Origin: Rhodococcus ruber NBRC 15591
Lineage (GTDB): Bacteria; Actinomycetota; Actinomycetes; Mycobacteriales; Mycobacteriaceae
Direction: 5' to 3'
DNA length: 64,000 bases
NCBI RefSeq assembly: GCF_001894945.1
Contig: NZ_BCXE01000016.1
Coordinates: forward strand, 62,001 to 126,000
Shown here piece by piece: positions 29,690 to 38,408 of this stretch. The translations under genes and the position numbers were made by a program. Position 1 is the stretch's first letter, and each line of letters opens with the position of its first letter. Below the pieces are notes generated by a model. That model did not search any database and was not told where the DNA came from. It was given only the letters and a program-made list of their open reading frames with translations.

Positions 29690-31468
29690 TCACCTCTCGT
29701 CGGCTGCGCCCTCTGCCGCGGCGATCGCGTAGGCCGCACCGATCAGGGTCAGGTGGCTGAACGCCTGCGGGAAGTTGCCGACCTGGCGACGACGTCCGAC
29801 GTCGTACTCCTCCGCCAGCAACCCGAGATCGTTGCTCAAGGCGGCGAGCCGCTCGAACAACGTCCGAGCCTGCTGAAGACGGCCGTTGCGGGCGAGCGCA
29901 GCGACCAGCCAGAACGAGCACGCCAGGAACTGGCCTTCGTCGCCGGGCAGACCGTCGTCCGTCCGGGAGGTCGAGTACCTCGAGACGAACCCGTCGCGCC
30001 CGAGTTCGCGGGTGACCGCGTCGATCGTGCCGGTCACCCGCTCGTCGGTGCCCGGCAGGAAGCCGACGAGCGGAATCGTCAGCACGCTGGCGTCGAGTTC
30101 CTCCGATCCGTAGTACTGGGTGAAGGTGTTGCGCTGCGCATCGTAGCCGCGCTCGCACACCTCGTCGTGGATCTCGTCCCGTAGCCGCCTCCACCGTTCG
30201 ACCGGACCGTCCAGGTCGTAACGTTCGACCAGGCGGACCGCCCGGTCGAACACCACCCATGCCATCACCTTCGACTGGGTGAAGTGCCGCCGCGGCCCGC
30301 GGGTCTCCCAGATTCCGTCGTCGGGTTCACCCCAGATCGACTCGACGTATTCGATCAGAGTGCGCCAGCGCGGCCACAGGTGCGGTTCGACCCGCCCCAC
30401 GGCCTCGGTGCTGAGGAAGGCGACGCCGATCAGTTCGCCGTAGACGTCGAGCTGGAACTGTTCCGAGGCGGCGTTGCCGACCCGTACCGGGGCGGATCCC
30501 TCGTATCCCGGCATGTCGGGCAGCTCGAACTCCGTCAAGCGCCGCTCACCGCCGATGCTGTACATGATCTGGATCTTCGCGGGGTCTCCCGTGCCGACCC
30601 GCTGGAGGAAACTGCGGAACGAGAACGCCTCCTCGGTGTATCCGCCGGCGAGAAGGGATTCCAGGGCCAGCACAGAGTCACGGATCCAGCAGAACCGGTA
30701 GTCCCAGTTGCGCACTCCCCCGATGTCCTCGGGCAGGGACGTCGTCGGCGCTGCTATCAGCGCGCCGGTCACCTCGTAGGTCATGGCCTTGAGCACGATG
30801 AGGGAGGTGAGTACCTCGTCCCGGTACGGTCCGGCGTACTCGAGCCGGCTGCTCCACTCGTGCCACCACGCCTGCGTGCGGGCCAGCGCCGAGTCCGCGT
30901 CCTCGACCGACGGCGGGGGACCGAAGGAGTAGTGCCAGCACAGCGTGAAGCGCTCGCGTCGCCCCTCGGCGACGGTGAAGTCCGCCGTCGCATCACCATC
31001 CGATATCCCCAGCGGCACCGGAGTACTCAGCCGGAACGAGTCGGGTCCCGCGGTGGCGAGTACACCGTCGGCAGCGGGCTCGACCCAAGGCGTGATCGTG
31101 CCGTAGTCCGGTCGGAGCGACAGACGCATCCGCATCGACACCCTGCCGCGCAACCCCTCGACGATGCGCATGAGCCGCGGAGGTCCGTCGCCGCGGCGCG
31201 GCATGAAGTCGATCACGCGGACCGCACCGTCCGCGGTCTCGAAGTCGGTCTCCAGGATGAGCGTTCCGGGGCGGTACCGCCGCGTGACCCCCGTGATCTC
31301 GGCTGCCGGGCGCAGACTCCAGTGCCCGTGCCGATCGTCACCGACCAGCGCGGCGAAGCACGACGGCGAATCGAACCGAGGCAGGCACAACCAGTCGATG
31401 TTGCCGGCGCGGCCGACGAGCGCGGCACTCTGCAGATCTCCGATCAGACCGTAGTCTTCGATACGCAT
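29690..31468 (-). CDS. Glycoside hydrolase family 15 protein (trehalase/glucoamylase-like)
   Basis: A 592-residue protein with the N-terminal beta-sandwich (MRIEDYGLIGDLQSAALVGR, IDWLCLPRFDSPSCFAALVG) and a C-terminal alpha/alpha barrel. The GH15 signatures are GGVRNWDYRFCWIRDS and the catalytic-Glu region LLAEEYDVGRRRQVGNFPQAFSHLTLI. Actinobacterial members are often trehalases, so osmolyte or storage-sugar breakdown is likely. The ATG at 31468 has a GGGAG site; an upstream in-frame ATG would add 14 residues outside the family. Confidence 0.92.
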   Translation of the reverse strand: MRIEDYGLIGDLQSAALVGRAGNIDWLCLPRFDSPSCFAALVGDDRHGHWSLRPAAEITGVTRRYRPGTLILETDFETADGAVRVIDFMPRRGDGPPRLMRIVEGLRGRVSMRMRLSLRPDYGTITPWVEPAADGVLATAGPDSFRLSTPVPLGISDGDATADFTVAEGRRERFTLCWHYSFGPPPSVEDADSALARTQAWWHEWSSRLEYAGPYRDEVLTSLIVLKAMTYEVTGALIAAPTTSLPEDIGGVRNWDYRFCWIRDSVLALESLLAGGYTEEAFSFRSFLQRVGTGDPAKIQIMYSIGGERRLTEFELPDMPGYEGSAPVRVGNAASEQFQLDVYGELIGVAFLSTEAVGRVEPHLWPRWRTLIEYVESIWGEPDDGIWETRGPRRHFTQSKVMAWVVFDRAVRLVERYDLDGPVERWRRLRDEIHDEVCERGYDAQRNTFTQYYGSEELDASVLTIPLVGFLPGTDERVTGTIDAVTRELGRDGFVSRYSTSRTDDGLPGDEGQFLACSFWLVAALARNGRLQQARTLFERLAALSNDLGLLAEEYDVGRRRQVGNFPQAFSHLTLIGAAYAIAAAEGAADER

Positions 31469-31553
31469 CGCATACTCCCGCTGGTCGGTCGTGTACCGCC
31501 GGTGATGCACACACGTGCGGTTCCGGTGACGCGCCGGGCGCCGCCGGCGTGTC

Positions 31554-31751
31554 TCAGTCTTCGCGCTCGAACGTCACGAGCATTCCCTCGACGCCGCCTG
31601 GACCGAGCCGGCCCTTGATGTCCGCCGACGTGATCGCCTTCAAGCGCCACCCCTGTCGGGCCTGTTCGTTGAGGAGCCGCTCGAGCTTGTCACCCGACAT
31701 CTTGCCGCCGAGCATCTTCTCGCGAACTTCGATCACCTTGTACGTGTACAC
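31554..31751 (-). CDS. DUF4177 protein
   Basis: A 65-residue protein opening with YTYKVIEVREKMLGGKMSGD, then LERLLNEQARQGWRLKAITS, the full DUF4177 fold. Function is unknown. The GTG start at 31751 has a perfect AGGAGG site seven bases upstream and matches the family N-terminus; a longer ATG version (from 31814) lacks family similarity in its first 21 residues. It lies between the amidotransferase and GH15 genes in one minus-strand run. Confidence 0.85.
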   Translation of the reverse strand: MYTYKVIEVREKMLGGKMSGDKLERLLNEQARQGWRLKAITSADIKGRLGPGGVEGMLVTFERED

Positions 31752-31829
31752 GCCGCCTCCTCCTGATTGCCGGATGTGTCCGCCGGGCCGGGTGCCCAGC
31801 ACGACTCGCGACATTCCTTCCGGTGAATG

Positions 31830-32663
31830 TCAGACCGGCTCGAGCGGCCGGAACGGGAGGATCTCGTCCGCCCCGGGCCGGACGATTCCGACGGACGCCT
31901 CGGGCACCTCGTTCCAGGCACCCGGCAGGTCGCGCAGTGGTTCGGAGACCACGAAGCGGGTCTCGGGGCCGAGGCGATGCAGCACCTCCACCTCCGGATG
32001 CAGCGCCCGGACCTTGTCGACCGCCGTGGAAAAGAACAGCGAGCGGCTGCGGCCCACGCTCGAGTACCGGAAGACCCACAGGGATTCGCCGTCGGTGGTG
32101 GCCACGGTCATCTGCACCGGGTCGTCGACGCCCTTGGCGCGAGCGACATGTTCGACGGTCCCGACGGCCCTGGAGACCGCGGTGATCGGATCGTCCGACA
32201 AGCCGAAGGTCAGGGCGAGGAAGAACAGTACCTCCGAATCCGTCGACCCCTCGATGTCCGGATACAGTTCCGGATCGACCGCCAGCACCAGATCGCGTTT
32301 GATGCGCCGGAATTCGCTCAGCACCCCGTTGTGCATCCACAGCCAACGGCCGTGACGGAACGGATGACAGTTGCTGCGCTGAACCGGTGTGCCCGTCGAG
32401 GCGCGGATGTGCGCGAGGAGCAGCGGCGTGCGCACATGGGCGGCGAGTTCCCGGAGATTGCGGTCGTTCCACGCCGGATCGACCCCTTTGAACACGGCCG
32501 GCTCGTCCTCCTCGCCGTACCACCCGATCCCGAATCCGTCACCGTTGGTGGTGGTCGCCCCGAGCCGCGAGTGCAGGCTCTGGTCGATCAGGGAATGCTC
32601 GGGCTTGAACAGCAAGTCCTCCACGAGGATCGGATCGCCCGAGTAGGCCATCCATCTGCACAC
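31830..32663 (-). CDS. Class II glutamine amidotransferase (YafJ-like)
   Basis: A 277-residue Ntn-hydrolase. Choosing GTG 32663 places the nucleophile Cys at position 2 (MCRWMAYSG after Met), as the mechanism requires; a GTG one codon earlier would not. Other landmarks are GDGFGIGWYG, HIRASTGTPVQRSNCHPFRHGRW and MHNGVLSEF. Stand-alone members lack a synthase domain, and their physiological role is poorly defined (some are gamma-glutamyl hydrolases like EgtC). No ergothioneine genes are nearby. Confidence 0.9.
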   Translation of the reverse strand: MCRWMAYSGDPILVEDLLFKPEHSLIDQSLHSRLGATTTNGDGFGIGWYGEEDEPAVFKGVDPAWNDRNLRELAAHVRTPLLLAHIRASTGTPVQRSNCHPFRHGRWLWMHNGVLSEFRRIKRDLVLAVDPELYPDIEGSTDSEVLFFLALTFGLSDDPITAVSRAVGTVEHVARAKGVDDPVQMTVATTDGESLWVFRYSSVGRSRSLFFSTAVDKVRALHPEVEVLHRLGPETRFVVSEPLRDLPGAWNEVPEASVGIVRPGADEILPFRPLEPV

Positions 32664-32756
32664 CACCTCATTGCATCACACCGGCGCCATCCCCGGCTCG
32701 AGAATGCCGAGGTTGCCGCCGGAACCGAGCGGTCCGGTACCCCCTCGTGACAAGGG

Positions 32757-33293
32757 TCAGTGAGTGAGCACGATCTTCACGATCACGACGACGGTCGCGA
32801 TCGCGGTCAAGAGCGCAGCAGCAACCACCGACGCACGGGTGGGACGTTCGCCCTTCAACCGGCCGATGACCCACACGATTCCTCCGATGCGGACCAGCAC
32901 CGCGACTTCGGCCACGATCTGGGCGGTCCTCGGCTCGAGCCATCCCAGCAGCGCGGTCCCGAGGACTGCACACGGCAGCACAGCGGAACTGAGAATCGGT
33001 ACGGAGTTGCGCAGCTCGCGGATCTTGTCCGCTCGAGTCACCGTGATTCCTTCTCGGACACTCTGACCCACGCCTTCGGCGAAGGCATGGGCAAGGAAGG
33101 TGGACAGGGCCGTGCCGAGGACGACGAGAATCCCGACGCGCTCACTCGAAGTGGCGATCGGCACCAGCGCCGCAAGGACGAGGACATTGCCGTAGACGTA
33201 GGCGCTGATCCGACTCGCCGCGTTCTCGCGGTCCAACGGTCGACGGCGCGAGAACAACGGGCCGTGAAGCAGCGCGTGCGTATCGGTTCCCAT
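32757..33293 (-). CDS. Conserved four-helix membrane protein, unknown function
   Basis: A 178-residue protein with four hydrophobic segments: YGNVLVLAALVPIA, VGILVVLGTALSTFLAHAFAEGV, VPILSSAVLPCAVLGTALLG and VVAAALLTAIATVVVIVKIVL. A charged loop EGITVTRADKIRELRN lies between them. I do not recognise the family with confidence; the HAFAEGVG motif slightly recalls VIT-like proteins. It begins a minus-strand run towards the amidotransferase. A GGGAC-N4-GTACA element lies 56 bases upstream. Confidence 0.75.
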   Translation of the reverse strand: MGTDTHALLHGPLFSRRRPLDRENAASRISAYVYGNVLVLAALVPIATSSERVGILVVLGTALSTFLAHAFAEGVGQSVREGITVTRADKIRELRNSVPILSSAVLPCAVLGTALLGWLEPRTAQIVAEVAVLVRIGGIVWVIGRLKGERPTRASVVAAALLTAIATVVVIVKIVLTH

Positions 33294-33348
33294 CGGATCC
33301 CACCTTTCTCCTCAACCGGATCGAGCCGTGGCTCGCAGGTCACATCGT

Positions 33349-33362
33349 GGGACCGTCGTACA
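33349..33362. promoter_or_regulatory. Degenerate DosR-like element
   Basis: GGGACCGTCGTACA has the GGGAC-N4-GT half-site geometry of a DosR/DevR box, but the right half is GTACA rather than GTCCC. It lies 56 bases upstream of the four-helix membrane-protein gene. A near-identical element occurs at 38356. Assignment is tentative. Confidence 0.35.
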
Positions 33363-33399
33363 GCGACGTGCCGTTCGGTCGAGCGGACCGCTCCGGGTG

Positions 33400-35136
33400 T
33401 CACGATTCCGCGCCGTCGTCGTCTCCCGGTCGGATCGGGTCGTGCAGCCGATCGCGGGACTCGAAGGCGTCCACGGCAGCCTCGAGCGTGGGATGGAAGC
33501 GGGACGGATCGAAGCGGTCGCCCACACCGAACCGCACCAGCCGATCCTTGATCGGGCCCTTCATCTCCGCGAACCCCAGCCTGATGCCGCAACTCTCCAG
33601 GTAGCGGTCGAGGTCGACGAGTTCGTCGACCGCGGTGGTGTCCAATCCGATGATGGGTTCGGCGGCGAGCACGACCCATTCGACCGGACGGGGAGAATCG
33701 GTCACCAGCGAGCGAACGTAGCGATCGAACATCTCCCCGTTGGCGAAGAACAGCGGTGCGTCGAATCGGACGATGACCAATCCCGGGATGCGCCGGCCCT
33801 CGGGATGACGGGCGAGGTCGTGGAAGCCCTCCCGATCGGGCACGGCCACCAATTCGGCCCGGTACGGCTGCCACACCCGCACCACCACCGCGAGGAACGA
33901 CAGTCCGATCGCGACCAGGATGCCCTGCAGGACTCCCACCAGTGCGACGCCGACGAATGCCGCGGCCGCGAGCAACGCCTCCGTCCGGCTCATACGCCAC
34001 ATCTGCACCAGCCCGCGGACGTCGACCAGCGCCGTCGCCGCGACGATCACCACCGCTCCGAGGGTCGCCTGGGGCAGGTACGCGGTCACTCCCGGTGCCA
34101 GGAGGACGAACAACAGCACCGCCACGGCGCCGACCACGCCGGCAAGCTGGGTACGCGCCCCGCTCTGCTCTGCCACAGGCGTGCGCGATCCGCTGGCAGA
34201 GATGGGAAACCCCCCGAACATGCCACTGGCCACGTTGGCGACCCCGATCGCCTTCATCTCCGTGTTCCCGTCGACGCTTTCCCCCCGCCGGGCAGCGAAG
34301 GTGCGGGAGAGCACACCGGAGTCGGCGAATGCGATCAGCGCGATGCCCGCGGCCGGTCCCACCAGAGACGCGACGTCACCCCAGTCGACCCCGCCGAACG
34401 AGGGACGCGGCAGGCCCTCGGGCAGTGCGCCGACCATGTCGATGTCGTCGCTCAGATCCGCCACCGCGGCCACGATCACGGCTCCCACGACCGCGACGAG
34501 CACCCCCGGGACCCTCGAATGCAGCACCTTGAAACCCACGATGACCAGCAGCGATGCGACTCCGACCCAGGCAGCTGTCGGATCCACCTGCCCGTCCCCC
34601 ACCGCGCGGGCGATCGCGCCGATCTCACCGAGCAACCCGGACGCGTCCACCGAGAAGCCCAGCAGCTTCGGCAACTGCCCGACGATGACGACGAGCGCGA
34701 TGGCGTTGAGGTATCCCAGCCGCAACGGCTTGGACAGCAGCTCGGTGACGAAGCCGAGGTTCAGGAATCCGCCCGCGATCATGATGGCACCCACGAGCAC
34801 GGCGAGGACGCCGGCCAATGCGAGGGCGCTCTCGGGGTCGTCGGTCACGGCCAGCGGCACCACCGCCGCCGCGATCAACGGCGCCAGCGACGAATCGGGG
34901 CCGAGGACGAGGATCTTGGACGGCCCCACGATCGCGTAGGCGAGCAGCGGAACGATCGTCGCGTAAAGCCCCGCGTACGCGGGCAGTCCCGCCGCCTCGG
35001 CGTATCCCATGCCGGCGGGGATCAACAGGGCAGTGAGAACGAGACCCGCGACGAGATCCGAGCGCAGCCAGTCCCGACGGTAGCCGCGTACCGTCTCGAC
35101 TCCGGGCAGTCGAGCGAGAGCTCGCCTCCGAGACAT
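33400..35136 (-). CDS. SulP family anion transporter with STAS domain
   Basis: A 578-residue SLC26/SulP protein. The membrane domain opens RSDLVAGLVLTALLIPAGMGYAEAAGLPAYAGLYATIVP, with ILVLGPDSSLAPLIAAAVVPL and the later SASGSRTPVAEQSGARTQLAG. A C-terminal STAS domain follows (about residues 440-560, VIVRFDAPLFFANGEMF and GLDTTAVDELVDLDRYL). It could carry sulfate, bicarbonate or a dicarboxylate; substrate residues were not resolved. No carbonic anhydrase is fused or adjacent. Confidence 0.92.
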   Translation of the reverse strand: MSRRRALARLPGVETVRGYRRDWLRSDLVAGLVLTALLIPAGMGYAEAAGLPAYAGLYATIVPLLAYAIVGPSKILVLGPDSSLAPLIAAAVVPLAVTDDPESALALAGVLAVLVGAIMIAGGFLNLGFVTELLSKPLRLGYLNAIALVVIVGQLPKLLGFSVDASGLLGEIGAIARAVGDGQVDPTAAWVGVASLLVIVGFKVLHSRVPGVLVAVVGAVIVAAVADLSDDIDMVGALPEGLPRPSFGGVDWGDVASLVGPAAGIALIAFADSGVLSRTFAARRGESVDGNTEMKAIGVANVASGMFGGFPISASGSRTPVAEQSGARTQLAGVVGAVAVLLFVLLAPGVTAYLPQATLGAVVIVAATALVDVRGLVQMWRMSRTEALLAAAAFVGVALVGVLQGILVAIGLSFLAVVVRVWQPYRAELVAVPDREGFHDLARHPEGRRIPGLVIVRFDAPLFFANGEMFDRYVRSLVTDSPRPVEWVVLAAEPIIGLDTTAVDELVDLDRYLESCGIRLGFAEMKGPIKDRLVRFGVGDRFDPSRFHPTLEAAVDAFESRDRLHDPIRPGDDDGAES

Positions 35137-35327
35137 TCCGCAAGTATGGCACCGCCCACAGGGCGCTCACCGCACTTCGGGCAGTCCGCATACCTGCTGC
35201 CGCGCGAACGAATTTCGTGGCACGGCCTCGCCGGCATCCGACGGGACGCGGCCGCTCGTGCCGCGCTGCGTCGACCGGATCCCGAACGCCGTGCGCGGGA
35301 GGACGGCGATCCGCATCGACCGGTGCC

Positions 35328-37094
35328 CTACTCCCCCGCGTCGATGATGTCCCGGAGGGTGGCGAGTTGCTCGGTGGTGATCCCCACCGGTTGCACGACC
35401 GTGTTCAAGCCGTCGACGTACTCGCCGGTGTATTTGTGGCCGTGGCCGCCGGGCACTCCGGTGGAGAACGGCAGATCGGCGGTGACCTGCCAGAACGTGA
35501 CGAACGGAATCCAGACCATGTCCTCGAGCACGTCCCGGCCGGGTGCCTCCCCGATCCAGTCCGGTTCGCGGAGAATCAGATTCGGGCTCCACCACACGAT
35601 GGGATCGGACGGATGCATCAGGTACAGCACCCGGCTGCCGTCCCACGGACGATCCGCGGGAGGAATGCCGCCCTGCGGATCGTTGGTGAACCGCACGGTG
35701 CGCCCGTCCTTGTAGACCGGTTCGACCTCCGGACTGCCGGGTTCACGCCGGTCGCTGAATTCCCGGAACAGCGTGTTGAAGTTGGGGGGCCCGGCGAACA
35801 CGGTTCCCGAGGTGCGGTTACGCAGATCGTATTCGCCGCTGAAGGCGGTCTCGCCGCCGAACGAGCCGAGACTCTCTCCGGCGACGAACAGTCGGGGACG
35901 GGCGTCCTGGGGCAGCTTCGACCACACGTCGTACACCGCGTCGAACAGATCGCGACCGGCCTGCCGAGCCTTCGATTGGTCCACCAGATAGGAGATCCAC
36001 GACGGCAGGTACGAATACTGGACCGTCACGGTCGCCGCGTCGCCCCCGGTGAGGTACTCGAACGAATCCACCAGCGCCGGGTCCACCCACCCGCTCCCCG
36101 TGGTCGTGACCACGAGCAGATTCGCCCGCTCGAAGCCTCCGGCACGCTCCAGATCCTGGACCGCCGCCGCTGCCCGAGCCTCGGAGTCGTCCGCCGACGC
36201 CAGACCGGCATACGTCCGAATCGGCTCCACAGCCGGGCGGCCGACGAACTGTGCGATCTCCTCGGTGGTGGGGCCCGAGCCGATGAAGGTGCGCCCCTGG
36301 TACCCCAACGAGTCCCACGGCACCACCGAACCCGGTCCACCCGATCGCAGGCTCGTCTCGGGTTGCTGCACGCCCTCGGGAGTCGTGGTGTCGCGCAGAG
36401 AGAATGCGGAGTTGGCGACGTTGACGAGGCCACCGAGCAGCACACCCGAGACGACCGCGTAGACCAGCCAGGCGACCGCGATCCACCCGAGCACCCTCGC
36501 CGCGCGATGCCCGATCCATCTGTCGAGCAGAGTGGTCAGCCACCGGTACGCGCCCCGCACGCCACGTCCGATCGCGAGCAGGAGACCGAAGACGAGCACT
36601 GCCACGAACGGCGAGAGGACGACGAGCGCGACGTTGTACTCGGTGACTCCCATCAACGTGCGGATCTGGTGCTGCCAGTATTGTCCGGCGGCGAAGGAGC
36701 CGACGAACAGCACCGTCGCCGCGGCGAGGAAGACGTACCAGGAGCCGCGCCGCGGGCGCCGGGGACCGCGATCGGCGAAGGCGCGCCACACGTACGCCGC
36801 GAATACTCCCAGCCCGTAGCCGATCGCGGCGGTGATGCCGCAGATCACGCCCTGGAGCAGGCCTCCTCGAGGCAGCAGCGACGGCGTGAACGACAGGCAC
36901 GCGAAGAGCAGTGCGCCCCAGCACCCCGGAAGGGTGACGAACAGCAACCTCCGGCGGCGCCCGGTCTCGCGATCCGTGTCGTCCGCACTCGGCGCGTCCT
37001 GGGGCTCGGTGCCGGCAGCACGGACTCCGCTGTTCTGCTTCCCGGGCGTGCTCGCCGCCGGTTCGTCCTCCACCCTGGGTCCGTGCGCTGTCAT
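35328..37094 (-). CDS. Membrane-anchored alpha/beta-hydrolase (PF10081-like)
   Basis: A 588-residue protein with an N-terminal membrane domain of about four to five helices (LPGCWGALLFACLSFTPSLLPRGG, VICGITAAIGYGLGVFAAYVW and others to about residue 240) and a C-terminal hydrolase domain. The latter shows RLFVAGESLGSFGGETAF, with GESLGS as the nucleophile elbow, and ends with GHGHKYTGEYVDGL. The family is common in actinobacteria and of unknown substrate. ATG 37094 starts 11 bases after the upstream gene's stop; a longer start would overlap it. Confidence 0.87.
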   Translation of the reverse strand: MTAHGPRVEDEPAASTPGKQNSGVRAAGTEPQDAPSADDTDRETGRRRRLLFVTLPGCWGALLFACLSFTPSLLPRGGLLQGVICGITAAIGYGLGVFAAYVWRAFADRGPRRPRRGSWYVFLAAATVLFVGSFAAGQYWQHQIRTLMGVTEYNVALVVLSPFVAVLVFGLLLAIGRGVRGAYRWLTTLLDRWIGHRAARVLGWIAVAWLVYAVVSGVLLGGLVNVANSAFSLRDTTTPEGVQQPETSLRSGGPGSVVPWDSLGYQGRTFIGSGPTTEEIAQFVGRPAVEPIRTYAGLASADDSEARAAAAVQDLERAGGFERANLLVVTTTGSGWVDPALVDSFEYLTGGDAATVTVQYSYLPSWISYLVDQSKARQAGRDLFDAVYDVWSKLPQDARPRLFVAGESLGSFGGETAFSGEYDLRNRTSGTVFAGPPNFNTLFREFSDRREPGSPEVEPVYKDGRTVRFTNDPQGGIPPADRPWDGSRVLYLMHPSDPIVWWSPNLILREPDWIGEAPGRDVLEDMVWIPFVTFWQVTADLPFSTGVPGGHGHKYTGEYVDGLNTVVQPVGITTEQLATLRDIIDAGE

Positions 37095-37104
37095 CGCCGT
37101 CCGC

Positions 37105-37437
37105 CTACGCGAGTTCGATCCGAGACGACGCTGTGCCCTCATCGATCTCGCGGCGGGCTGCCTTCTCGATCAACAGGGACAGGAAGTCCCGGACCTTCGC
37201 GTCGGCGAACCGCTTCTCGACGGTCCGCACCACGACCTCGATGTCGCCGCGCGACATCGACGGAAAGCGCACGGCGAGGCGAGTGACGATCAGCTCGAGC
37301 TGCACGGCTTCGTCCCCGCCCGGTGGGGGCACGTCCCGGGTGCGGACCCGCCTCAGGTCGCTGGTGGCCGGCTGCGGAGCCGACCGCGCCGACGCGGGAC
37401 GGACATCGCTCCTCGGGTCGAGGGCACTGTAGACCAT
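37105..37437 (-). CDS. Three-helix bundle dimerization domain protein
   Basis: A 110-residue protein with a polar N-terminus (about 45 residues) and a C-terminal three-helix domain: LIVTRLAVRFPSMSRGDIEVVV, RTVEKRFADAKVRDFLSLLI, EKAARREI. This RFP...VR(D/E)F pattern marks small actinobacterial proteins often adjacent to stress-regulon genes. It probably co-transcribes with the hydrolase downstream. Partner and role unknown. Confidence 0.8.
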   Translation of the reverse strand: MVYSALDPRSDVRPASARSAPQPATSDLRRVRTRDVPPPGGDEAVQLELIVTRLAVRFPSMSRGDIEVVVRTVEKRFADAKVRDFLSLLIEKAARREIDEGTASSRIELA

Positions 37438-37603
37438 GTCGCACTCCTTCCGCGTGCACCGGCCGACTCCGCCGGATCCGTCCCCGAGAGTTGGAATCTA
37501 CTTCTGCCGCAACGGACCCGATCACGAATTCGACTGCCGGCCACCTGCCCTCACCGACATGATGAAAGGACGATCGCACCGGACTTCCGGTCCCGCTCGC
37601 GAC

Positions 37604-38020
37604 TCAGCCGACGGGGACGCCGTCACGACCAGCGGTACCCCGTCCCAGCGCCTGAGCTTTGAGGTGCTCGAACTCGGCGGCCGTGATCGCACCCGAGTCG
37701 AGTAGCGCCTTGGCGTCGGCGATCTGCTCGGCCGGGGACTTGCCGGCCGCGACGTTCCGGATGTACTCGTCGGTGGCCTGCTTGGCTTCCGCCTGTGCCT
37801 GCTGCGCCCGTAGCGCCATCCCCCGGCCTCGGACGATCAGGTAGACCAGTGCGCTGATGTACGGGAAGAGCACCAGCACGACCACCCACACCGCCTTGGC
37901 GAAGCCGGATACGGTGTGATCGCGGAACAGGTCGACGAGAATCTGGAACAGCACGATCAGATACGCCACGAAGGCGAATACGACGACCGTGTACCACACG
38001 TAATCCCAGAAGGAATCCAT
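37604..38020 (-). CDS. SHOCT-domain membrane protein with PLDc_N-like helices
   Basis: A 138-residue protein with two N-terminal helices (VWYTVVVFAFVAYLIVLFQIL, and VWVVVLVLFPYISALVYLIVRG, which resembles the phospholipase D N-terminal pair). A charged linker follows, and then a C-terminal SHOCT motif (SPAEQIADAKALLDSGAITAAEFEHLKAQAL). SHOCT is a short helical module of uncertain function. A second SHOCT protein is encoded at 43964-44266. Confidence 0.87.
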   Translation of the reverse strand: MDSFWDYVWYTVVVFAFVAYLIVLFQILVDLFRDHTVSGFAKAVWVVVLVLFPYISALVYLIVRGRGMALRAQQAQAEAKQATDEYIRNVAAGKSPAEQIADAKALLDSGAITAAEFEHLKAQALGRGTAGRDGVPVG

Positions 38021-38111
38021 CAGGTCAGCCTCCTCGACCGGACCGGCAAGGTGATTTCCCGAAGCCGGCCGGAATGAAATTCTCGGATCCTGCTACGGCG
38101 ATCCCGGCGCG

Positions 38112-38330
38112 CTACGGTACCGCCGTCGTCCGCGACTCGACCGAGTTCAGCGGACCCCGACGGAGGAACCGTCCCCCGGGTTCCGGCAGATCCGACTCCG
38201 GAACCCCGCTCGAATTACCGACGCCCACCACCACCGCGGCCTCGAGGACCGCGGGTGGTACATCGCCACCGAAATCGGTGGTAAGCCGATCGACCGTGAC
38301 AGCGTCGGCACCAGCACCCGGCATGCTCAT
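38112..38330 (-). CDS. Possible small hypothetical protein (72 aa)
   Basis: A 72-codon frame whose middle, VDRLTTDFGGDVPPAVLEAA, loosely echoes the first helix of three-helix bundle proteins such as the one encoded at 37105-37437. The ribosome site is weak. A GGGAC-N4-GTACA element lies 26 bases upstream of the ATG. It is either a real small gene, a decayed fragment or chance. The rest of the 388-base interval 38021-38408 shows only short inverted repeats (for example CGTAC-N5-GTACG at 38364-38378). Confidence 0.3.
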   Translation of the reverse strand: MSMPGAGADAVTVDRLTTDFGGDVPPAVLEAAVVVGVGNSSGVPESDLPEPGGRFLRRGPLNSVESRTTAVP

Positions 38331-38355
38331 CTCGCATCCATGTGGCCCCTTTTGC

Positions 38356-38369
38356 GGGACGACCGTACA
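38356..38369. promoter_or_regulatory. Degenerate DosR-like element
   Basis: GGGACGACCGTACA matches the element at 33349-33362 in both outer halves and differs only in the four-base centre. It overlaps a CGTAC-N5-GTACG inverted repeat. It could serve the small gene at 38112-38330 or the SHOCT gene beyond. Tentative. Confidence 0.35.
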
Positions 38370-38408
38370 TATCGTACGCCGCCCATATACGCAAAGCCCC
38401 CGAAACCG

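Noticed and set aside
35195-35215. TTCGGGCAGTCCG near the SulP start as a DosR box
   Set aside because: Only one half resembles the consensus and the position (near 35170) does not preserve the four-base centre.
37579-37595. GGACTTCCGGTCCC as a DosR box
   Set aside because: Half-site spacing is five rather than four bases and the left half lacks the third G. It is better explained as a weak ACCGGA/TCCGGT hairpin after the SHOCT gene.
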